NCBI RefSeq assembly: GCF_014042355.1
Contig: NZ_JACEZU010000003.1
Span: 124,001-188,000 of the forward strand
Length of the DNA stretch: 64,000 nt
From: Rugamonas apoptosis
GTDB lineage: Bacteria; Pseudomonadota; Gammaproteobacteria; Burkholderiales; Burkholderiaceae_D
Reading direction: 5' to 3'
Shown here in pieces: positions 20,241-33,063 of the stretch. The translations under genes were made by a program, and so were the position numbers. Each line of letters begins with the position of its first letter. Position 1 is the stretch's first letter. Below the pieces are notes generated by a model, which made no database searches, was not told the origin of the DNA, and saw nothing but the letters and a program-made list of their open reading frames with translations.

Positions 20241-21740
20241 ATGAACACCCCCGTCCCAACTTATACGCAGACACGATCGTTCGCGACCGTCGCGTTGATC
20301 GAACTATGGGAGCGCTTCGGCTATTACGGCATGCAAGCGCTGATCGTCTACTTCATGGTGCAGCGCCTGGGCTTCGAGGACACCCGCGCCAACCTGGTGT
20401 GGAGTGCCTTTTCCGCGCTGGTCTATGTGTCGCCCGCCATCGGTGGCTGGATCGGCGACAAAGTGCTGGGCACCAAGCGCTGCATGATGCTGGGCGCGCT
20501 GATCCTCAGCATTGGCTACGGTCTGCTGGCCATTCCGAGCGATAACACCTGGCAGATCTTCTCGGCGCTGGGCGTGATCGTGGTCGGCAACGGCCTGTTC
20601 AAGCCCAACACGGCCAACCTGGTGCGCAAGATTTATGAGGGCGACGATTCCAAGATCGACAGCGCGTTCACCATGTATTACATGTCCGTCAACGTTGGCT
20701 CCACGGTATCCATGCTGGCCACGCCGTGGGTCAAGGACTACGTCAACGCGCAGTATGGCAATGGCCTGGGCTGGCACATGGCGTTCGCCGTCTGCAGCGT
20801 AGGCCTGGTGGTAGGCCTGTTCACCGTGCTGTCCATGCGCCAGACGCTGCACGCGGTGGGCTCCCGGCCCGACGAGCTGCCGCTCGACTTGCGCAAGCTG
20901 GCCATGGTGCTGGGCGGCGGCCTGGTGGCCATCGTCTGCGCGGCCTTCATCCTGCAATACCAGAGCGTGGCGCGGGCCTTCGTGTACGTGGCCGGCTTTG
21001 TGGTGCTGGGCATTTTCGCGCACCTGATCCGCAGCAGCGAAGCGAGCGAAAAGGCCGGCCTGATGGCGGCCCTGATCCTGATGCTGCAAACCGTGTTCTT
21101 CTTTATTTTCTACCAACAAATGTCGACTTCGCTGTCGCTGTTCGCGCTGCGCAATGTGAATGGCGACTTCGCGGTGCTGGGCACCCACTTGTGGACCTGG
21201 GCGCCGGCCCAGTTCCAGGCCCTGAATCCGATCTGGATCATGATGCTCAGCCCCGTGCTGGCGTGGGCCTATGCCAAGGCCGGTAGCCAGGGCAAGGACC
21301 TGTCGATCGCCGGCAAGTTCGCGCTGGGCTTCTCCATCGTCGCCATCGGCTTCTTCATCTACGGCGTGGCCGGCCAGTTCGCCGTCGACGGCAAGACTTC
21401 GTCCTGGGTCATGATCGCCGGCTACGGCTTCTATTCGCTGGGCGAACTGCTGGTGGGCGGCCTGGGCCTGGCCATGATGGCGCGCTATGTGCCGGCCCGC
21501 ATGGGCGGCTTCATGATGGGCGCCTATTTCGTCGCCGTCGGCATTTCCCAGTACCTGGGCGGGGTGGTGGCCAATTTCGCCAGCGTGCCGAAGGACGTGG
21601 TCGACCCGGTGCTGACGCTGCCCATCTACACCAACCTGTTCACCAAGCTCGGTTTCGGCGCCGTGGTCTGCACCGTCATCGCGCTGGCCGCGCTGCCCAT
21701 GATGCGCCGCCTGACGGCAACCCATCAGGCGCATAACTGA
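20241..21740 (+). CDS. POT-family proton-dependent oligopeptide transporter
   Basis: A 499-residue inner-membrane MFS protein with about 14 hydrophobic segments, importing di/tripeptides with protons. The POT signature ELWERFGYYGMQALIVYFM (the ExxERFxYY motif) is near the N-terminus, followed by the WIGDKVLGTKR loop and the FKPNTANLVRKIY segment. A late FYSLGELLVGGLGLAMM matches the PTR2 second signature region. The start is ATG 20241 with TTGGAG at 20231-20236; an upstream frame from 20145 has no signal. It is a single gene with a strong terminator. Confidence 0.93.
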   Translation: MNTPVPTYTQTRSFATVALIELWERFGYYGMQALIVYFMVQRLGFEDTRANLVWSAFSALVYVSPAIGGWIGDKVLGTKRCMMLGALILSIGYGLLAIPSDNTWQIFSALGVIVVGNGLFKPNTANLVRKIYEGDDSKIDSAFTMYYMSVNVGSTVSMLATPWVKDYVNAQYGNGLGWHMAFAVCSVGLVVGLFTVLSMRQTLHAVGSRPDELPLDLRKLAMVLGGGLVAIVCAAFILQYQSVARAFVYVAGFVVLGIFAHLIRSSEASEKAGLMAALILMLQTVFFFIFYQQMSTSLSLFALRNVNGDFAVLGTHLWTWAPAQFQALNPIWIMMLSPVLAWAYAKAGSQGKDLSIAGKFALGFSIVAIGFFIYGVAGQFAVDGKTSSWVMIAGYGFYSLGELLVGGLGLAMMARYVPARMGGFMMGAYFVAVGISQYLGGVVANFASVPKDVVDPVLTLPIYTNLFTKLGFGAVVCTVIALAALPMMRRLTATHQAHN

Positions 21741-21777
21741 TCATTGCCTGGCGCCAGCCGCCAGCCGCATCCTGCGC

Positions 21778-21815
21778 GCAGCCGCCCGGCCCCATGCCGG
21801 CCGGCTGCGTTTTTC
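21778..21815 (+). terminator. Rho-independent terminator after the POT gene
   Basis: GCAGCCGCCCGGC pairs with GCCGGCCGGCTGC across a short CCCAT loop, with one mismatch, followed by GTTTTTC. It lies about 38 bp after the transporter stop. Confidence 0.8.
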
Positions 21816-21948
21816 ATTTCCGGACCTGATCCCGATCAGAATTTTTTATACCGTGCGCGGGGGGCACCGGCGCATACTGAATATTCCGACAACGGCCATC
21901 CGCACTCCCGGGGCGACCGGCGATGCGGACTACAACAGGAGGCGGGAA

Positions 21949-22287
21949 ATGACGGTTGCGAAAATAGATAAGTCGGAATGGCAAAGCTATTTCGACCGCG
22001 TATCCAAGGAATTGGAAGGCAAGAGCGTGGAAATCGACGTCGAGGCGCTGTCGCTGGGCAGCCAGGTGGAGCAGGAGTGGATACCCCTGCTGGGCCTGAC
22101 CTACGAGCCGCGCGACGATATCCTGAGCGTGATGGTGGAGGGCTTGAACCACCTGATCCGGGCGCCGCGCACGGTGTTTGTCGATATCGAACTGGGGCAG
22201 GTGAGCAGCATGGAGGTGGTGGACGGCGAAGATTACCGCCACATCCTCAAGCTCAGCGATCCGCTGCGCTTGACGGCGCCGCACTGA
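21949..22287 (+). CDS. DUF5335-family protein
   Basis: A 112-residue soluble protein resembling DUF5335: it opens with KIDKSEWQSYFDRVSKELEGK, has EIDVEALSLGSQVEQEWIPL and GLTYEPRDDILSV in the middle, and ends in a short beta-rich SMEVVDGEDYRHILKLSDPL region. The start is ATG 21949, preceded by AGGAGG at 21938-21943. Function is unknown; the family is common in stress-related contexts, but nothing here shows a partner. Its last 35 bp overlap the end of the convergent FemAB-like gene. Confidence 0.75.
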   Translation: MTVAKIDKSEWQSYFDRVSKELEGKSVEIDVEALSLGSQVEQEWIPLLGLTYEPRDDILSVMVEGLNHLIRAPRTVFVDIELGQVSSMEVVDGEDYRHILKLSDPLRLTAPH

Positions 22288-23497
22288 CGCTGCCGCCGTC
22301 GTTGCCTGCGTCACCTTCGCCATCTTGGCCACGATCGCGCCCGGCTTGGTCGCGGAAGGGATTGCGCTCGTTGAGTTCATCGAGGTAGGCTTCGATGCCG
22401 CCTCCTTCGCGTGCCAGGAAGCGTTCGATGGCGTCCGCGAAATCGGGGTGGGCCAGCCAGTGGGCCGACCAGGTCTTTTGCGGCAGGAAGCCGCGGGCCA
22501 TCTTGTGCTCGCCCTGGGCGCCGCCTTCGAAGGTGGCGATGCCTTGCGCGATGCAGAATTCCAGCGGCTGATAATAGGCTGTCTCGAAATGGAGGCAGGG
22601 GATGTGTTCCAGTGCGCCCCAGTAGCGGCCGTACAGCGTGTCGGCCGTATGGAACACCAGCGAGGACGCCACTGGCCGGCCATCGCGTTCGGCCAGCACC
22701 AGCATCACGTTATCCGGCATGGTGCGGCCCACGCGCAGGAAGAAATCCAGGTTCAGGTAGGGTGAGGAGCGGTGCTCGGCATAGGTATTGGCGTAGCAGC
22801 GGTGGAACAGACGCCAGTCCGCCTCTGTGATGGCGGCGCCGCGCGCCTGGCGCAAAGTGACACCCGCCTCGCGCACCTTGCGCCGTTCGGCGCGGATGTT
22901 CTTGCGCTTCTTGTGCTCCAGCGTGGCCAGGAATTGGTCGAAGTCCTGGTAGCCATCGTTCAGCCAGTGGAACTGCACGCCGCTGCGCAGCATGAACCCC
23001 GCTTCCTGCAACTGGTGCGCCTGCTCCTCGGGCGGGAACAGGACGTGGGTGGACGACATGCCCGCCGCCTGCTGCTGGGCGCACAGCAATTCCACCAGCG
23101 CGGCCCGTTCGGCCGGCCCGCGCGCCAGCAGGCGCGCGCCCGTGACGGGCGTGAACGGAATGGCCGACAGCAGCTTGGGATAGTATTCCAGCCCGTGGCG
23201 CTGGTAGGCGTCGGCCCAGGCCCAGTCGAACACGTACTCGCCGTAGGAATGTGATTTGACGTACAGCGGCATGGCGGCCGCCAGTACGGGGCCATCCCAC
23301 AGCACCAGGTACTGCGGCTGCCAGCCCGTATCGGCGCAGGCCGAACCCGATGCGTGCAGGGCGTGCAGAAAGGTGTAGGACAGGAAGGGGTTGGCATCGC
23401 CCTGGGCCGCCAGCAAGGCCGTCCACGCCGCTTCGCCCACCTCGGCGAGAGAAGAAACGATACCTGTGCGATAGTTCATTTTTTGCTGCCCGCTCAT
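22253..23497 (-). CDS. FemAB/GNAT-type acyltransferase family protein (COG3146, DUF482-like)
   Basis: A 414-residue protein starting [14 protein letters not shown] (ATG 23497; MNYRTG at 23479 is an alternative). It matches the peptidoglycan-recognition/FemAB-like GNAT family: NPFLSYTFLHALHASGSA, YGEYVFDWAWADAY, HWLNDGYQDFDQFL, KKRKNIRAERRKV, and GRYWGALEHIPCLHFETAYYQ. The biochemical substrate is unknown. Its 3' end overlaps DUF5335 convergently by 35 bp. Its 5' end and upstream region are present as a diverged second copy at 25180-25318, where the gene itself is broken. Confidence 0.85.
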   Translation of the reverse strand: MSGQQKMNYRTGIVSSLAEVGEAAWTALLAAQGDANPFLSYTFLHALHASGSACADTGWQPQYLVLWDGPVLAAAMPLYVKSHSYGEYVFDWAWADAYQRHGLEYYPKLLSAIPFTPVTGARLLARGPAERAALVELLCAQQQAAGMSSTHVLFPPEEQAHQLQEAGFMLRSGVQFHWLNDGYQDFDQFLATLEHKKRKNIRAERRKVREAGVTLRQARGAAITEADWRLFHRCYANTYAEHRSSPYLNLDFFLRVGRTMPDNVMLVLAERDGRPVASSLVFHTADTLYGRYWGALEHIPCLHFETAYYQPLEFCIAQGIATFEGGAQGEHKMARGFLPQKTWSAHWLAHPDFADAIERFLAREGGGIEAYLDELNERNPFRDQAGRDRGQDGEGDAGNDGGSVSAAPSSAADR

Positions 23498-23565
23498 CTT
23501 GTTTGCCCTGACTTGCCCTGACCAGAGGGGGATTTTACGCACATTAGGCCATCGCCGCCGGACAT
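23433..23565. repeat. Diverged direct repeat, copy A (femAB 5' region)
   Basis: Covers the first codons and upstream region of the FemAB-like gene. Shared blocks with copy B are CGAGAGAAG, TGTGCGATAGTTCATTTTT versus CGTGCGATAATTCATTTTT, TTGCNGCCC-like sequence, GAGGGG, ACGCA and CCATCNCCGCCGG, in the same order and orientation. Overall similarity by eye is roughly 70 percent. Confidence 0.7.
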
Positions 23566-23569
23566 GGGC

Positions 23570-24973
23570 TTACACCACGATGCCGGACGTGCCATCCGGG
23601 CGCTGCGCCAGCAGCTGCGATAACTTGCGCAGCGCCGCTGCCAGCCGGTTGCTGTCCTGGATCGAGCCCAGCGAGATGCGGATGGCGTGCGGTGGACGCG
23701 GGCTGGCGGCGAACACTTCCGATGACGTCACGGCCAGGCCCGCGCCGCGCGCCACCCGTGTCAGCTCGTTTGCGGTCCAGTAGCCGGGCAGGTCCAGCCA
23801 GACGTGGATGCCGTCCTCGGTGGCGTCCGTCCGGCCGGCCAGCAGCTGGCGCGCCATGCGTTGGCGCTGGCGTGCCTCCGCTTTGACACCCACCAGCAGC
23901 TGTTGGGCGGCGCCATCGTGTATCCATTGGGTGGTCAGGGCCGTGGTCAGCGGCGTGGACATCAACACAAAGGAGCGCAGCGCCGTCATGAAGCGTTCGC
24001 GCAGTTGCGCATCGTGCAGCAGCACGAAGGCGGTCCGCAGGCCCGGCGCCAGGCACTTGGACAGCGTGGCGATATGCACCACCTGGTCCGGCGCCATGCG
24101 CGCCAGCGGCGGCGGCGGATCGGCCGCCAGCAGCGAATACGGGTCGTCCTCGATGATGCGCACGCGGTGGCGGGCGGCCACGCGCAGGATTTCCTGGCGC
24201 CGCGCGGCCGGCATGGTGTGCGTGGTGGGATTCTGCAGGGTGGGGTTCAGGTAGATCAAGGCCACCCGCTGGTTGGCGCAGGCCGCGTCCAGCAGGTCGG
24301 GGCGCATGCCCGATGCGTCCACCTCCACCGGCACCACGCGCCGGCCCAGTTGCTGGGCGGCCGTTATCAGGCCGGGGTAGACGGTCGGTTCGGTGAGGAT
24401 GATATCGTCGGGATGGCTGAGCGCCAGAATCAGCGCCGCCAGCGCCGACTGCGCTCCGGCGCACACCGCGATCTGCTCGACATCCCACTTGCCAAACAAC
24501 GGCGCCAGCCAGGCCGCGCCCGCCACGCGGTCAGCCACGCTGCCGCCGCCCAGGTGGTAGTTCATCAACAGGCGGCTGTCGGTGCGCAGCAGCACCTGTG
24601 CCAGCCCCTGTTTCAGCATGTCGTTGAAGTCGACGTTGGCCGGCGGGGGCGGGAGGTTCATGCTCAGGTCGAGCAACTGGGCCAGTTCCACCTTGGGCGC
24701 GGCCGCATAGGTGCCGCGCGCGCCTTTGCCTTCCAGCAGGTGGCGGCGCCGCGCTTCATCGTAAGCGCGGGTGATGGTGGTCAGGTCGACCTGCAGCAGC
24801 GCGGCCAGGCGGCGCTGCGGTGGCAGGCGGTCGCCCGGCAGCAGCGTGCCGTCGGCCAGCGCCTGCTCGATAAAGTCCGCGACCTGCAGGTAGCGCGGCC
24901 CGCCGTGCTGCACGAACTGGCCGATCCAGGCGATCGCTTTTGTTTCGTCTTGTATGGATTTTGGCGGCGGCAT
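23570..24973 (-). CDS. MocR-type regulator: GntR HTH fused to aminotransferase-like PLP domain
   Basis: A 467-residue protein (ATG 24973, AGGAC just upstream; a longer frame to 25099 lacks a good start). N-terminal winged helix (about 10-80: RYLQVADFIEQAL, PGDRLPPQRRLAALL, VDLTTITRAYDEARR) followed by a fold-type I aminotransferase domain. The PLP lysine is Lys306 in HIATLSKCLAPG, and the Asp of IIEDDPYS holds the pyridine nitrogen. Such proteins sense PLP or amino compounds and often autoregulate. It is flanked by copies A and B of a direct repeat, which suggests it was inserted between femAB and nadE. Its regulatory target is unknown. Confidence 0.9.
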   Translation of the reverse strand: MPPPKSIQDETKAIAWIGQFVQHGGPRYLQVADFIEQALADGTLLPGDRLPPQRRLAALLQVDLTTITRAYDEARRRHLLEGKGARGTYAAAPKVELAQLLDLSMNLPPPPANVDFNDMLKQGLAQVLLRTDSRLLMNYHLGGGSVADRVAGAAWLAPLFGKWDVEQIAVCAGAQSALAALILALSHPDDIILTEPTVYPGLITAAQQLGRRVVPVEVDASGMRPDLLDAACANQRVALIYLNPTLQNPTTHTMPAARRQEILRVAARHRVRIIEDDPYSLLAADPPPPLARMAPDQVVHIATLSKCLAPGLRTAFVLLHDAQLRERFMTALRSFVLMSTPLTTALTTQWIHDGAAQQLLVGVKAEARQRQRMARQLLAGRTDATEDGIHVWLDLPGYWTANELTRVARGAGLAVTSSEVFAASPRPPHAIRISLGSIQDSNRLAAALRKLSQLLAQRPDGTSGIVV

Positions 24974-25016
24974 TTTGTCCTGATGTATGGATTCTACGTC
25001 GACATAGTATGGGTCG
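24953..25016. promoter_or_regulatory. Repeated TATGGAT motifs at the MocR start
   Basis: TATGGATT occurs at 24953-24960 and 24986-24993, and TATGGGTC at 25008-25015, all in the same orientation, at 33- and 22-bp steps. A reverse ATCCATA lies near 25029. Direct repeats in this position are typical of MocR autoregulatory sites, but this is inference. Confidence 0.35.
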
Positions 25017-25179
25017 TAGCCTTGAATATATCCATAGAAACGCAAGCCCGCATCGGCCGGCGCGACGATCCGCCAACTGCGCGGCGAAAACGCGCGCATC
25101 AGGAAGCGGGTGGCGGAACTGTTGACAGACCGCCATATCCTGCAAGGCGTGGCGCGTTTTTGTTGGCAAAGTACTGTGG

Positions 25180-25255
25180 CCGCCAGCCCACAGCCGCGAG
25201 AGAAGTAAAGTAGTGATACCCGTGCGATAATTCATTTTTGTTGCCCCGTCAGCAT
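25180..25255 (-). pseudogene. Frameshifted remnant of a femAB 5' end
   Basis: Reading the minus strand from ATG 25255 gives M-L-T-G-Q-Q-K and then TGA, because the A-run has five A where the intact gene has six. In the next frame the reading continues MNYRTGIT, matching MNYRTGIV of the intact FemAB-like gene, before similarity fades within about 12 codons. No downstream part of the gene remains; MocR occupies that position. Confidence 0.65.
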
Positions 25256-25318
25256 GGTTGACTAGATTTCGCCATGAACCGAGGGGCGCTCCACGCAAGA
25301 TATTCCATCACCGCCGGG
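25180..25318. repeat. Diverged direct repeat, copy B (between MocR and nadE)
   Basis: Second copy of the femAB 5' and upstream region (see 23433-23565), in the same orientation, about 1.75 kb away. Blocks retained: GCGAGAGAAG, CGTGCGATAATTCATTTTTG, GAACCGAGGGG, CCACGCA and CCATCACCGCCGGGCA. It ends just before the nadE leader. Confidence 0.7.
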
Positions 25319-25347
25319 CACCTGTGTCGGCGGTGCGAAAGATGCAC

Positions 25348-27396
<2,049 letters not shown>

Positions 27397-27473
27397 GGCG
27401 GGGCGAAGGGCTCGCCATAACCGAGCGGCGCCTCGGTATTGGCGTGCCCGGATAGGAGAGCGGCGCCGGGTAG

Positions 27474-28001
<528 letters not shown>

Positions 28002-28016
28002 TTTTCCCGCCCCCAA

Positions 28017-28077
28017 AATCGGGGACGTAACACGATTTATCCGCCCGGAAATATCGTGTTACGTCCCCGATTTTTCC
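28017..28077. terminator. Bidirectional terminator with a 20-bp perfect stem
   Basis: AATCGGGGACGTAACACGAT (28017-28036) is exactly complementary to 28053-28072 across a 16-base loop. AAAA lies to the left and TTTTT to the right, so it can end both the P-II transcript and the convergent TRIC transcript. It shares its stem sequence with the hairpin at 6775-6810 and is probably a dispersed repeat. Confidence 0.85.
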
Positions 28078-28082
28078 TGGCG

Positions 28083-28706
28083 TTAGCGGTTGATGCGCAT
28101 ATCAAATTTCCACGTCAGCAGCCGCAGCAGCGTGATGAAGGTGGCGCTGAACCACAGCGCGAAGTCGTTCGATACGTTGGTGTGCTGCAGGCCGATGTAG
28201 AGCCAGGCACCGAAGAAGGCGCAGATCGCATACGGTTTCCCGTCGCGGAACACCATCGGCACCTCGTTGCAGACGATGTCGCGCAGCACGCCGCCGAAAA
28301 TCCCCGTAATCACCCCCATCATGGCCGCGATGAACACCGGCATATCGGCCGCTTGCGCCTGCGACACGCCGGCCACGGCGAACAGCCCCAGGCCGACGGC
28401 GTCGGCAATCACGATAATCCGTTCCGAGACGATTTGCCGGATAGTGCGCACCAGCGGCGTAGCCACCAGGGCCAGCACGAAGATCAGGATCGCGTAGCCC
28501 TGGTGGGCGACCCAGAACAAAGGCCGCACGTCCAGCAGGATGTCGCGCAGGGTGCCGCCGCCGAAGGCCGTGATGAAGGCCACCGTGAACACACCCACCA
28601 GGTCCATGCGCTTGCGGCGCGCTTCGACGAAGCCCGACATCGCCCCCACCAGGATCGCCACGATTTCAATGACGGTGATGAGGGAGACGTGCGGGATATG
28701 CTTCAT
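28083..28706 (-). CDS. TRIC-family cation channel protein (UPF0126, YadS-like)
   Basis: A 207-residue inner-membrane protein with about seven hydrophobic segments, made of two similar halves as in UPF0126/TRIC proteins. The family motifs FITAFGGGTLRDILLDVRPLFW and MMGVITGIFGGVLRDIVCNEVPMVF, each with a GGGxxRD or GGxxRD centre, are present. Bacterial TRIC homologues form trimeric K+/Na+ channels; the physiological role is not known. It is last in the trxB-smr-TRIC run, 80 bp after smr. Confidence 0.88.
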   Translation of the reverse strand: MKHIPHVSLITVIEIVAILVGAMSGFVEARRKRMDLVGVFTVAFITAFGGGTLRDILLDVRPLFWVAHQGYAILIFVLALVATPLVRTIRQIVSERIIVIADAVGLGLFAVAGVSQAQAADMPVFIAAMMGVITGIFGGVLRDIVCNEVPMVFRDGKPYAICAFFGAWLYIGLQHTNVSNDFALWFSATFITLLRLLTWKFDMRINR

Positions 28707-28786
28707 GCTTGCGAAGGAAAAGACGGAGTGGCCGGTGCGCGTAGGTTAACACGCGCCAGCCAGTCGTGGGGCAGGATTTGCTGCCG

Positions 28787-29458
28787 TCAGCGGGGCGTTT
28801 GCAGGGCGGCGCGCAGCAGCACCATCAGCGCGCCTTCGCCGCCGTCCAGCGGGCGGGCGGCGCAGAAGGCGATCACTTCCTCCTTCTGTTCCAGCCAGCT
28901 GTGCACCATGGAGCGCAGCACCGGTTCGCCGTTGACGGAGCCGTAGCCTTTGCCGTAGATGACGGCCACGCAGCGCGCGTTGCGCCGCTTGGCCTGCTGC
29001 AGGAAGGCGCCGATCGCGTCGCGCGCGGTGTCGCGCCGCATGCCGTGCAGGTCCAGTTCATCCTGCACCGGCCATTGGCCCTTGCGCAGCTTGCGCATCA
29101 CGTCCTGGCCTACACCGTTGCGCAGGAAGCTGACGGTCGGCTCCGTTTCCAGCAGGTGTTCAACGTCGAACTGGTCCGACATGGCTTCGCGCATCACGGC
29201 CGCGTCGTCCTCGGCCTGGCTGCGGGGGCGGGCTGGCGTGGCTGGTGCGAAGGTGGCCGACTTGGGCGCGCCCGGCGCCAGCCGGTTCTGCTCCGGCAGG
29301 CGCTTGACGCCGCCTACGCTGGCGTGGAACAGATTCGCTTCCACCGCCTGCACCTTGGCCTGCTTGGCCGCTTCGGCCTTGGCCACGGCGCGCGCGTCGG
29401 CCTGTTCCTTGAGCTGCTTGCTCAGGGATTTGAGGTCGGCGAAGTCCTTCAGCGCCAT
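28787..29458 (-). CDS. Smr-domain protein (MutS2/SmrA-type nuclease domain)
   Basis: A 223-residue protein with a charged, helical N-terminal half (LKSLSKQLKEQADARAVAKAEA) and a C-terminal Smr domain. The Smr marks are LDLHGMRRDTARDAIGAFLQ, then VAVIYGKGYGS (where HGKG is usual, the His is Tyr here) and the closing GGEGALMVLLR. Smr domains nick branched or structured nucleic acid. The gene begins 5 bp after the trxB stop, so the two are co-transcribed; the order is common in Burkholderiales. Confidence 0.88.
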   Translation of the reverse strand: MALKDFADLKSLSKQLKEQADARAVAKAEAAKQAKVQAVEANLFHASVGGVKRLPEQNRLAPGAPKSATFAPATPARPRSQAEDDAAVMREAMSDQFDVEHLLETEPTVSFLRNGVGQDVMRKLRKGQWPVQDELDLHGMRRDTARDAIGAFLQQAKRRNARCVAVIYGKGYGSVNGEPVLRSMVHSWLEQKEEVIAFCAARPLDGGEGALMVLLRAALQTPR

Positions 29459-29463
29459 GTCGC

Positions 29464-30432
<969 letters not shown>

Positions 30433-30645
30433 TCAGAGGTTGGACGAAGGATGACGAATCCGAATTGGGGGCAAATTCCGGCAAGGCAAGGGCGGCGCGG
30501 GGCGCCAGCTATTGCACACGGTTAAGCAATGCAGGATTATAGTCCAAGCGGCGATTCGACACGAATCAGAGGGCCGGGCAGGGCGCATATGCCTTAGAAT
30601 AGTAGGGATGACTGTTTCTAGGTCGATAACATTGCAATAATTTTA

Positions 30646-30663
30646 GCCGGCGGCAGCGCCGGC
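30646..30663. other. Perfect hairpin in the ftsK leader
   Basis: GCCGGCG-GCAG-CGCCGGC is a 7-bp perfect stem about 22 bp before the ftsK start codon. It may shape translation initiation. Apart from it I can assign nothing in the 268-bp trxB/ftsK gap. Confidence 0.4.
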
Positions 30664-30685
30664 GGTAGTACTTGTCCCAGAACGT

Positions 30686-33040
30686 ATGACGAAATCCAGC
30701 TCCTCGACTCCATCCAGCTACACCCGCAATGTGACTGAACGTCAACCTTTGCCCAACCGGCTGGTGCGCCTGTTGTCGGAGGCGCGCTGGCTCGCGCTGG
30801 CGGCGCTGGCCGTGTATTTCGTGCTCATCCTGATCAGTTATTCCAAGGGCGATCCAGGCTGGTCGCACGCCAGTGTGGTGCCACGGGTACACAACCTGGG
30901 CGGCCGGGCCGGCGCCTGGCTGGCTGATTTGTTGCTGTTTATCTTCGGTTTTTCGGCCTGGTGGTTGTGCCTGTGCCTGCTTCGCCTCGTTTGGAAGGGC
31001 TATACGGGCCTGACCCAGCAGTTCGTGCTGTCCAAGGAGCCGGAGCCGGAACACCAGCATGAATACATCATCCGCATCGTCGGCTTCGTGCTGCTGTTTT
31101 TGGGCAGCGTGGGGCTGGAATTCCTGCGCATGTGGTCACTCAAGGTGGAGTTGCCGCGCGCGCCCGGCGGCGTGCTGGGCCAGTTGATCGGCCATTCGGC
31201 CCACGTGGGACTCGGCTTCACGGGCGCCACCTTGCTGCTGTTGCTGCTGTTCGGGCTGGGGTTCAGCCTGTTCTTCCAGGTGTCGTGGCTGGCCGTGGCC
31301 GAGCGCATCGGCGGCGGCATCGAAACGGCCATCGACTGGTTTATCCAGCGCTACCAGTACCGCGAGGATCGCCGCCAGGGTGAAGTGGCGGCCGTCAAGC
31401 GCGATGAAGTGGTGGTCAGCGAGCGCGCCAAGCACGTGGAAAAACATGTGGCCGCGCCGCCCGTCAAGATCGAGCCGCAGGTGGTCACGGTGGTCAAGTC
31501 GGAGCGCGTGGAGAAGGAAAAGCAGGCCAGCCTGTTCCAGGATCTGGCCGACGGCAGCCATTTGCCGCCGCTGTCGCTGCTGGACGAACCGCCGCCGGTG
31601 CAGGAAACCGTGTCGGTCGAAACGCTGGAATTCACCAGCCGTCTGATCGAGAAAAAACTGTCCGACTTCGGCGTGGAAGCCAAGGTGGTGGCGGCCTATC
31701 CCGGCCCCGTCGTCACGCGCTACGAGATCGAACCGGCCACCGGCGTCAAGGGCAGCCAGATCGTCGGCCTGGCGCGCGACCTGGCCCGTTCCCTGTCGCT
31801 GACCTCGATCCGGGTGGTGGAAACCATCCCCGGCAAGAATTACATGGCGCTGGAGCTGCCCAATCCCAAGCGCCAGATCGTGCGCCTGAGCGAGATCGTC
31901 GGCTCCAAGGTCTACAACGACAATCCGTCCAGCCTGACCGTGGCGCTGGGCAAGGATATCGCCGGCAAGGCCGTGGTGGCCGACCTGGCCAAGATGCCGC
32001 ACTTGCTGGTGGCCGGTACCACCGGTTCCGGTAAGTCGGTCGGCATCAACGCCACCATTTTGTCGCTGCTGTACAAGTCCGATCCGCTGGACGTGCGCAT
32101 GATCCTGATCGATCCGAAGATGCTGGAAATGTCGGTCTACGAAGGCATCCCGCACCTGCTGGCGCCGGTGGTGACGGACATGCGCCAGGCCGGCCACGCG
32201 CTGAACTGGGCCGTGAACGAGATGGAGCGCCGCTACAAGCTGATGTCCAAGCTGGGCGTGCGTAACCTGGCCGGCTACAACGCCAAGATCGCGGAGGCGA
32301 GCAAGCGCGAGGAACACATTCCGAATCCATTCAGCCTGACGCCGGATTCGCCGGAACCGCTGGAAAAACTGCCCACCATCGTCATCATCATCGACGAGTT
32401 GGCCGACCTGATGATGGTGGTCGGTAAGAAGGTGGAGGAATTGATCGCCCGTATCGCGCAAAAGGCGCGCGCGGCCGGTTTGCACTTGATTCTGGCCACG
32501 CAGCGTCCATCTGTGGACGTGATCACGGGCCTGATCAAGGCGAATATTCCGACTCGTATCGCGTTCCAGGTATCGTCCAAGATCGACTCGCGCACCATTC
32601 TCGACCAGATGGGCGCGGAAACCTTGCTGGGTATGGGTGACATGCTGTACATGCCGCCCGGTACCGGCTTGCCGGTGCGGGTGCACGGCGCGTTCGTGTC
32701 CGATGACGAGGTGCACCGCGTCGTCAAGCATTTGAAGGCGACCGGCGAACCGGATTACATCGAAGGCATCCTGGAAGGCGGCACGCTGGACGGCGAGGGC
32801 GGCGGCGATGGTGCGGCGGCCGGCGAAGGTGGCGGCGAGGCCGATCCGATGTACGACCAGGCGGTGCAGGTGGTGCTCAAGAACCGTCGCGCCTCCATTT
32901 CGCTGGTGCAGCGCCATTTGCGCATCGGCTACAACCGTGCGGCCCGTCTGCTGGAGCAGATGGAGCAGAGCGGCGTGGTGTCGCCCATGCAGTCGAACGG
33001 CAACCGCGAGATTCTGGCGCCCACCGCCAGCGCGGAATGA
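30686..33040 (+). CDS. ftsK: FtsK/SpoIIIE DNA translocase
   Basis: A 784-residue protein that pumps DNA at the division septum and activates XerCD recombination. Four N-terminal membrane helices (within about 1-215), a charged linker, then alpha/beta RecA-type motor (Walker A GTTGSGKS, Gly444-Lys450; Walker [14 protein letters not shown]), and a C-terminal gamma winged helix ([28 protein letters not shown]) that reads KOPS sites. The linker is short, typical of the compact Burkholderiales FtsK. The stop overlaps an ATG of the lolA frame (ATGA at 33037). Confidence 0.96.
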   Translation: MTKSSSSTPSSYTRNVTERQPLPNRLVRLLSEARWLALAALAVYFVLILISYSKGDPGWSHASVVPRVHNLGGRAGAWLADLLLFIFGFSAWWLCLCLLRLVWKGYTGLTQQFVLSKEPEPEHQHEYIIRIVGFVLLFLGSVGLEFLRMWSLKVELPRAPGGVLGQLIGHSAHVGLGFTGATLLLLLLFGLGFSLFFQVSWLAVAERIGGGIETAIDWFIQRYQYREDRRQGEVAAVKRDEVVVSERAKHVEKHVAAPPVKIEPQVVTVVKSERVEKEKQASLFQDLADGSHLPPLSLLDEPPPVQETVSVETLEFTSRLIEKKLSDFGVEAKVVAAYPGPVVTRYEIEPATGVKGSQIVGLARDLARSLSLTSIRVVETIPGKNYMALELPNPKRQIVRLSEIVGSKVYNDNPSSLTVALGKDIAGKAVVADLAKMPHLLVAGTTGSGKSVGINATILSLLYKSDPLDVRMILIDPKMLEMSVYEGIPHLLAPVVTDMRQAGHALNWAVNEMERRYKLMSKLGVRNLAGYNAKIAEASKREEHIPNPFSLTPDSPEPLEKLPTIVIIIDELADLMMVVGKKVEELIARIAQKARAAGLHLILATQRPSVDVITGLIKANIPTRIAFQVSSKIDSRTILDQMGAETLLGMGDMLYMPPGTGLPVRVHGAFVSDDEVHRVVKHLKATGEPDYIEGILEGGTLDGEGGGDGAAAGEGGGEADPMYDQAVQVVLKNRRASISLVQRHLRIGYNRAARLLEQMEQSGVVSPMQSNGNREILAPTASAE

Positions 33041-33063
33041 ACAGGATAAACAGGATAAATCGT

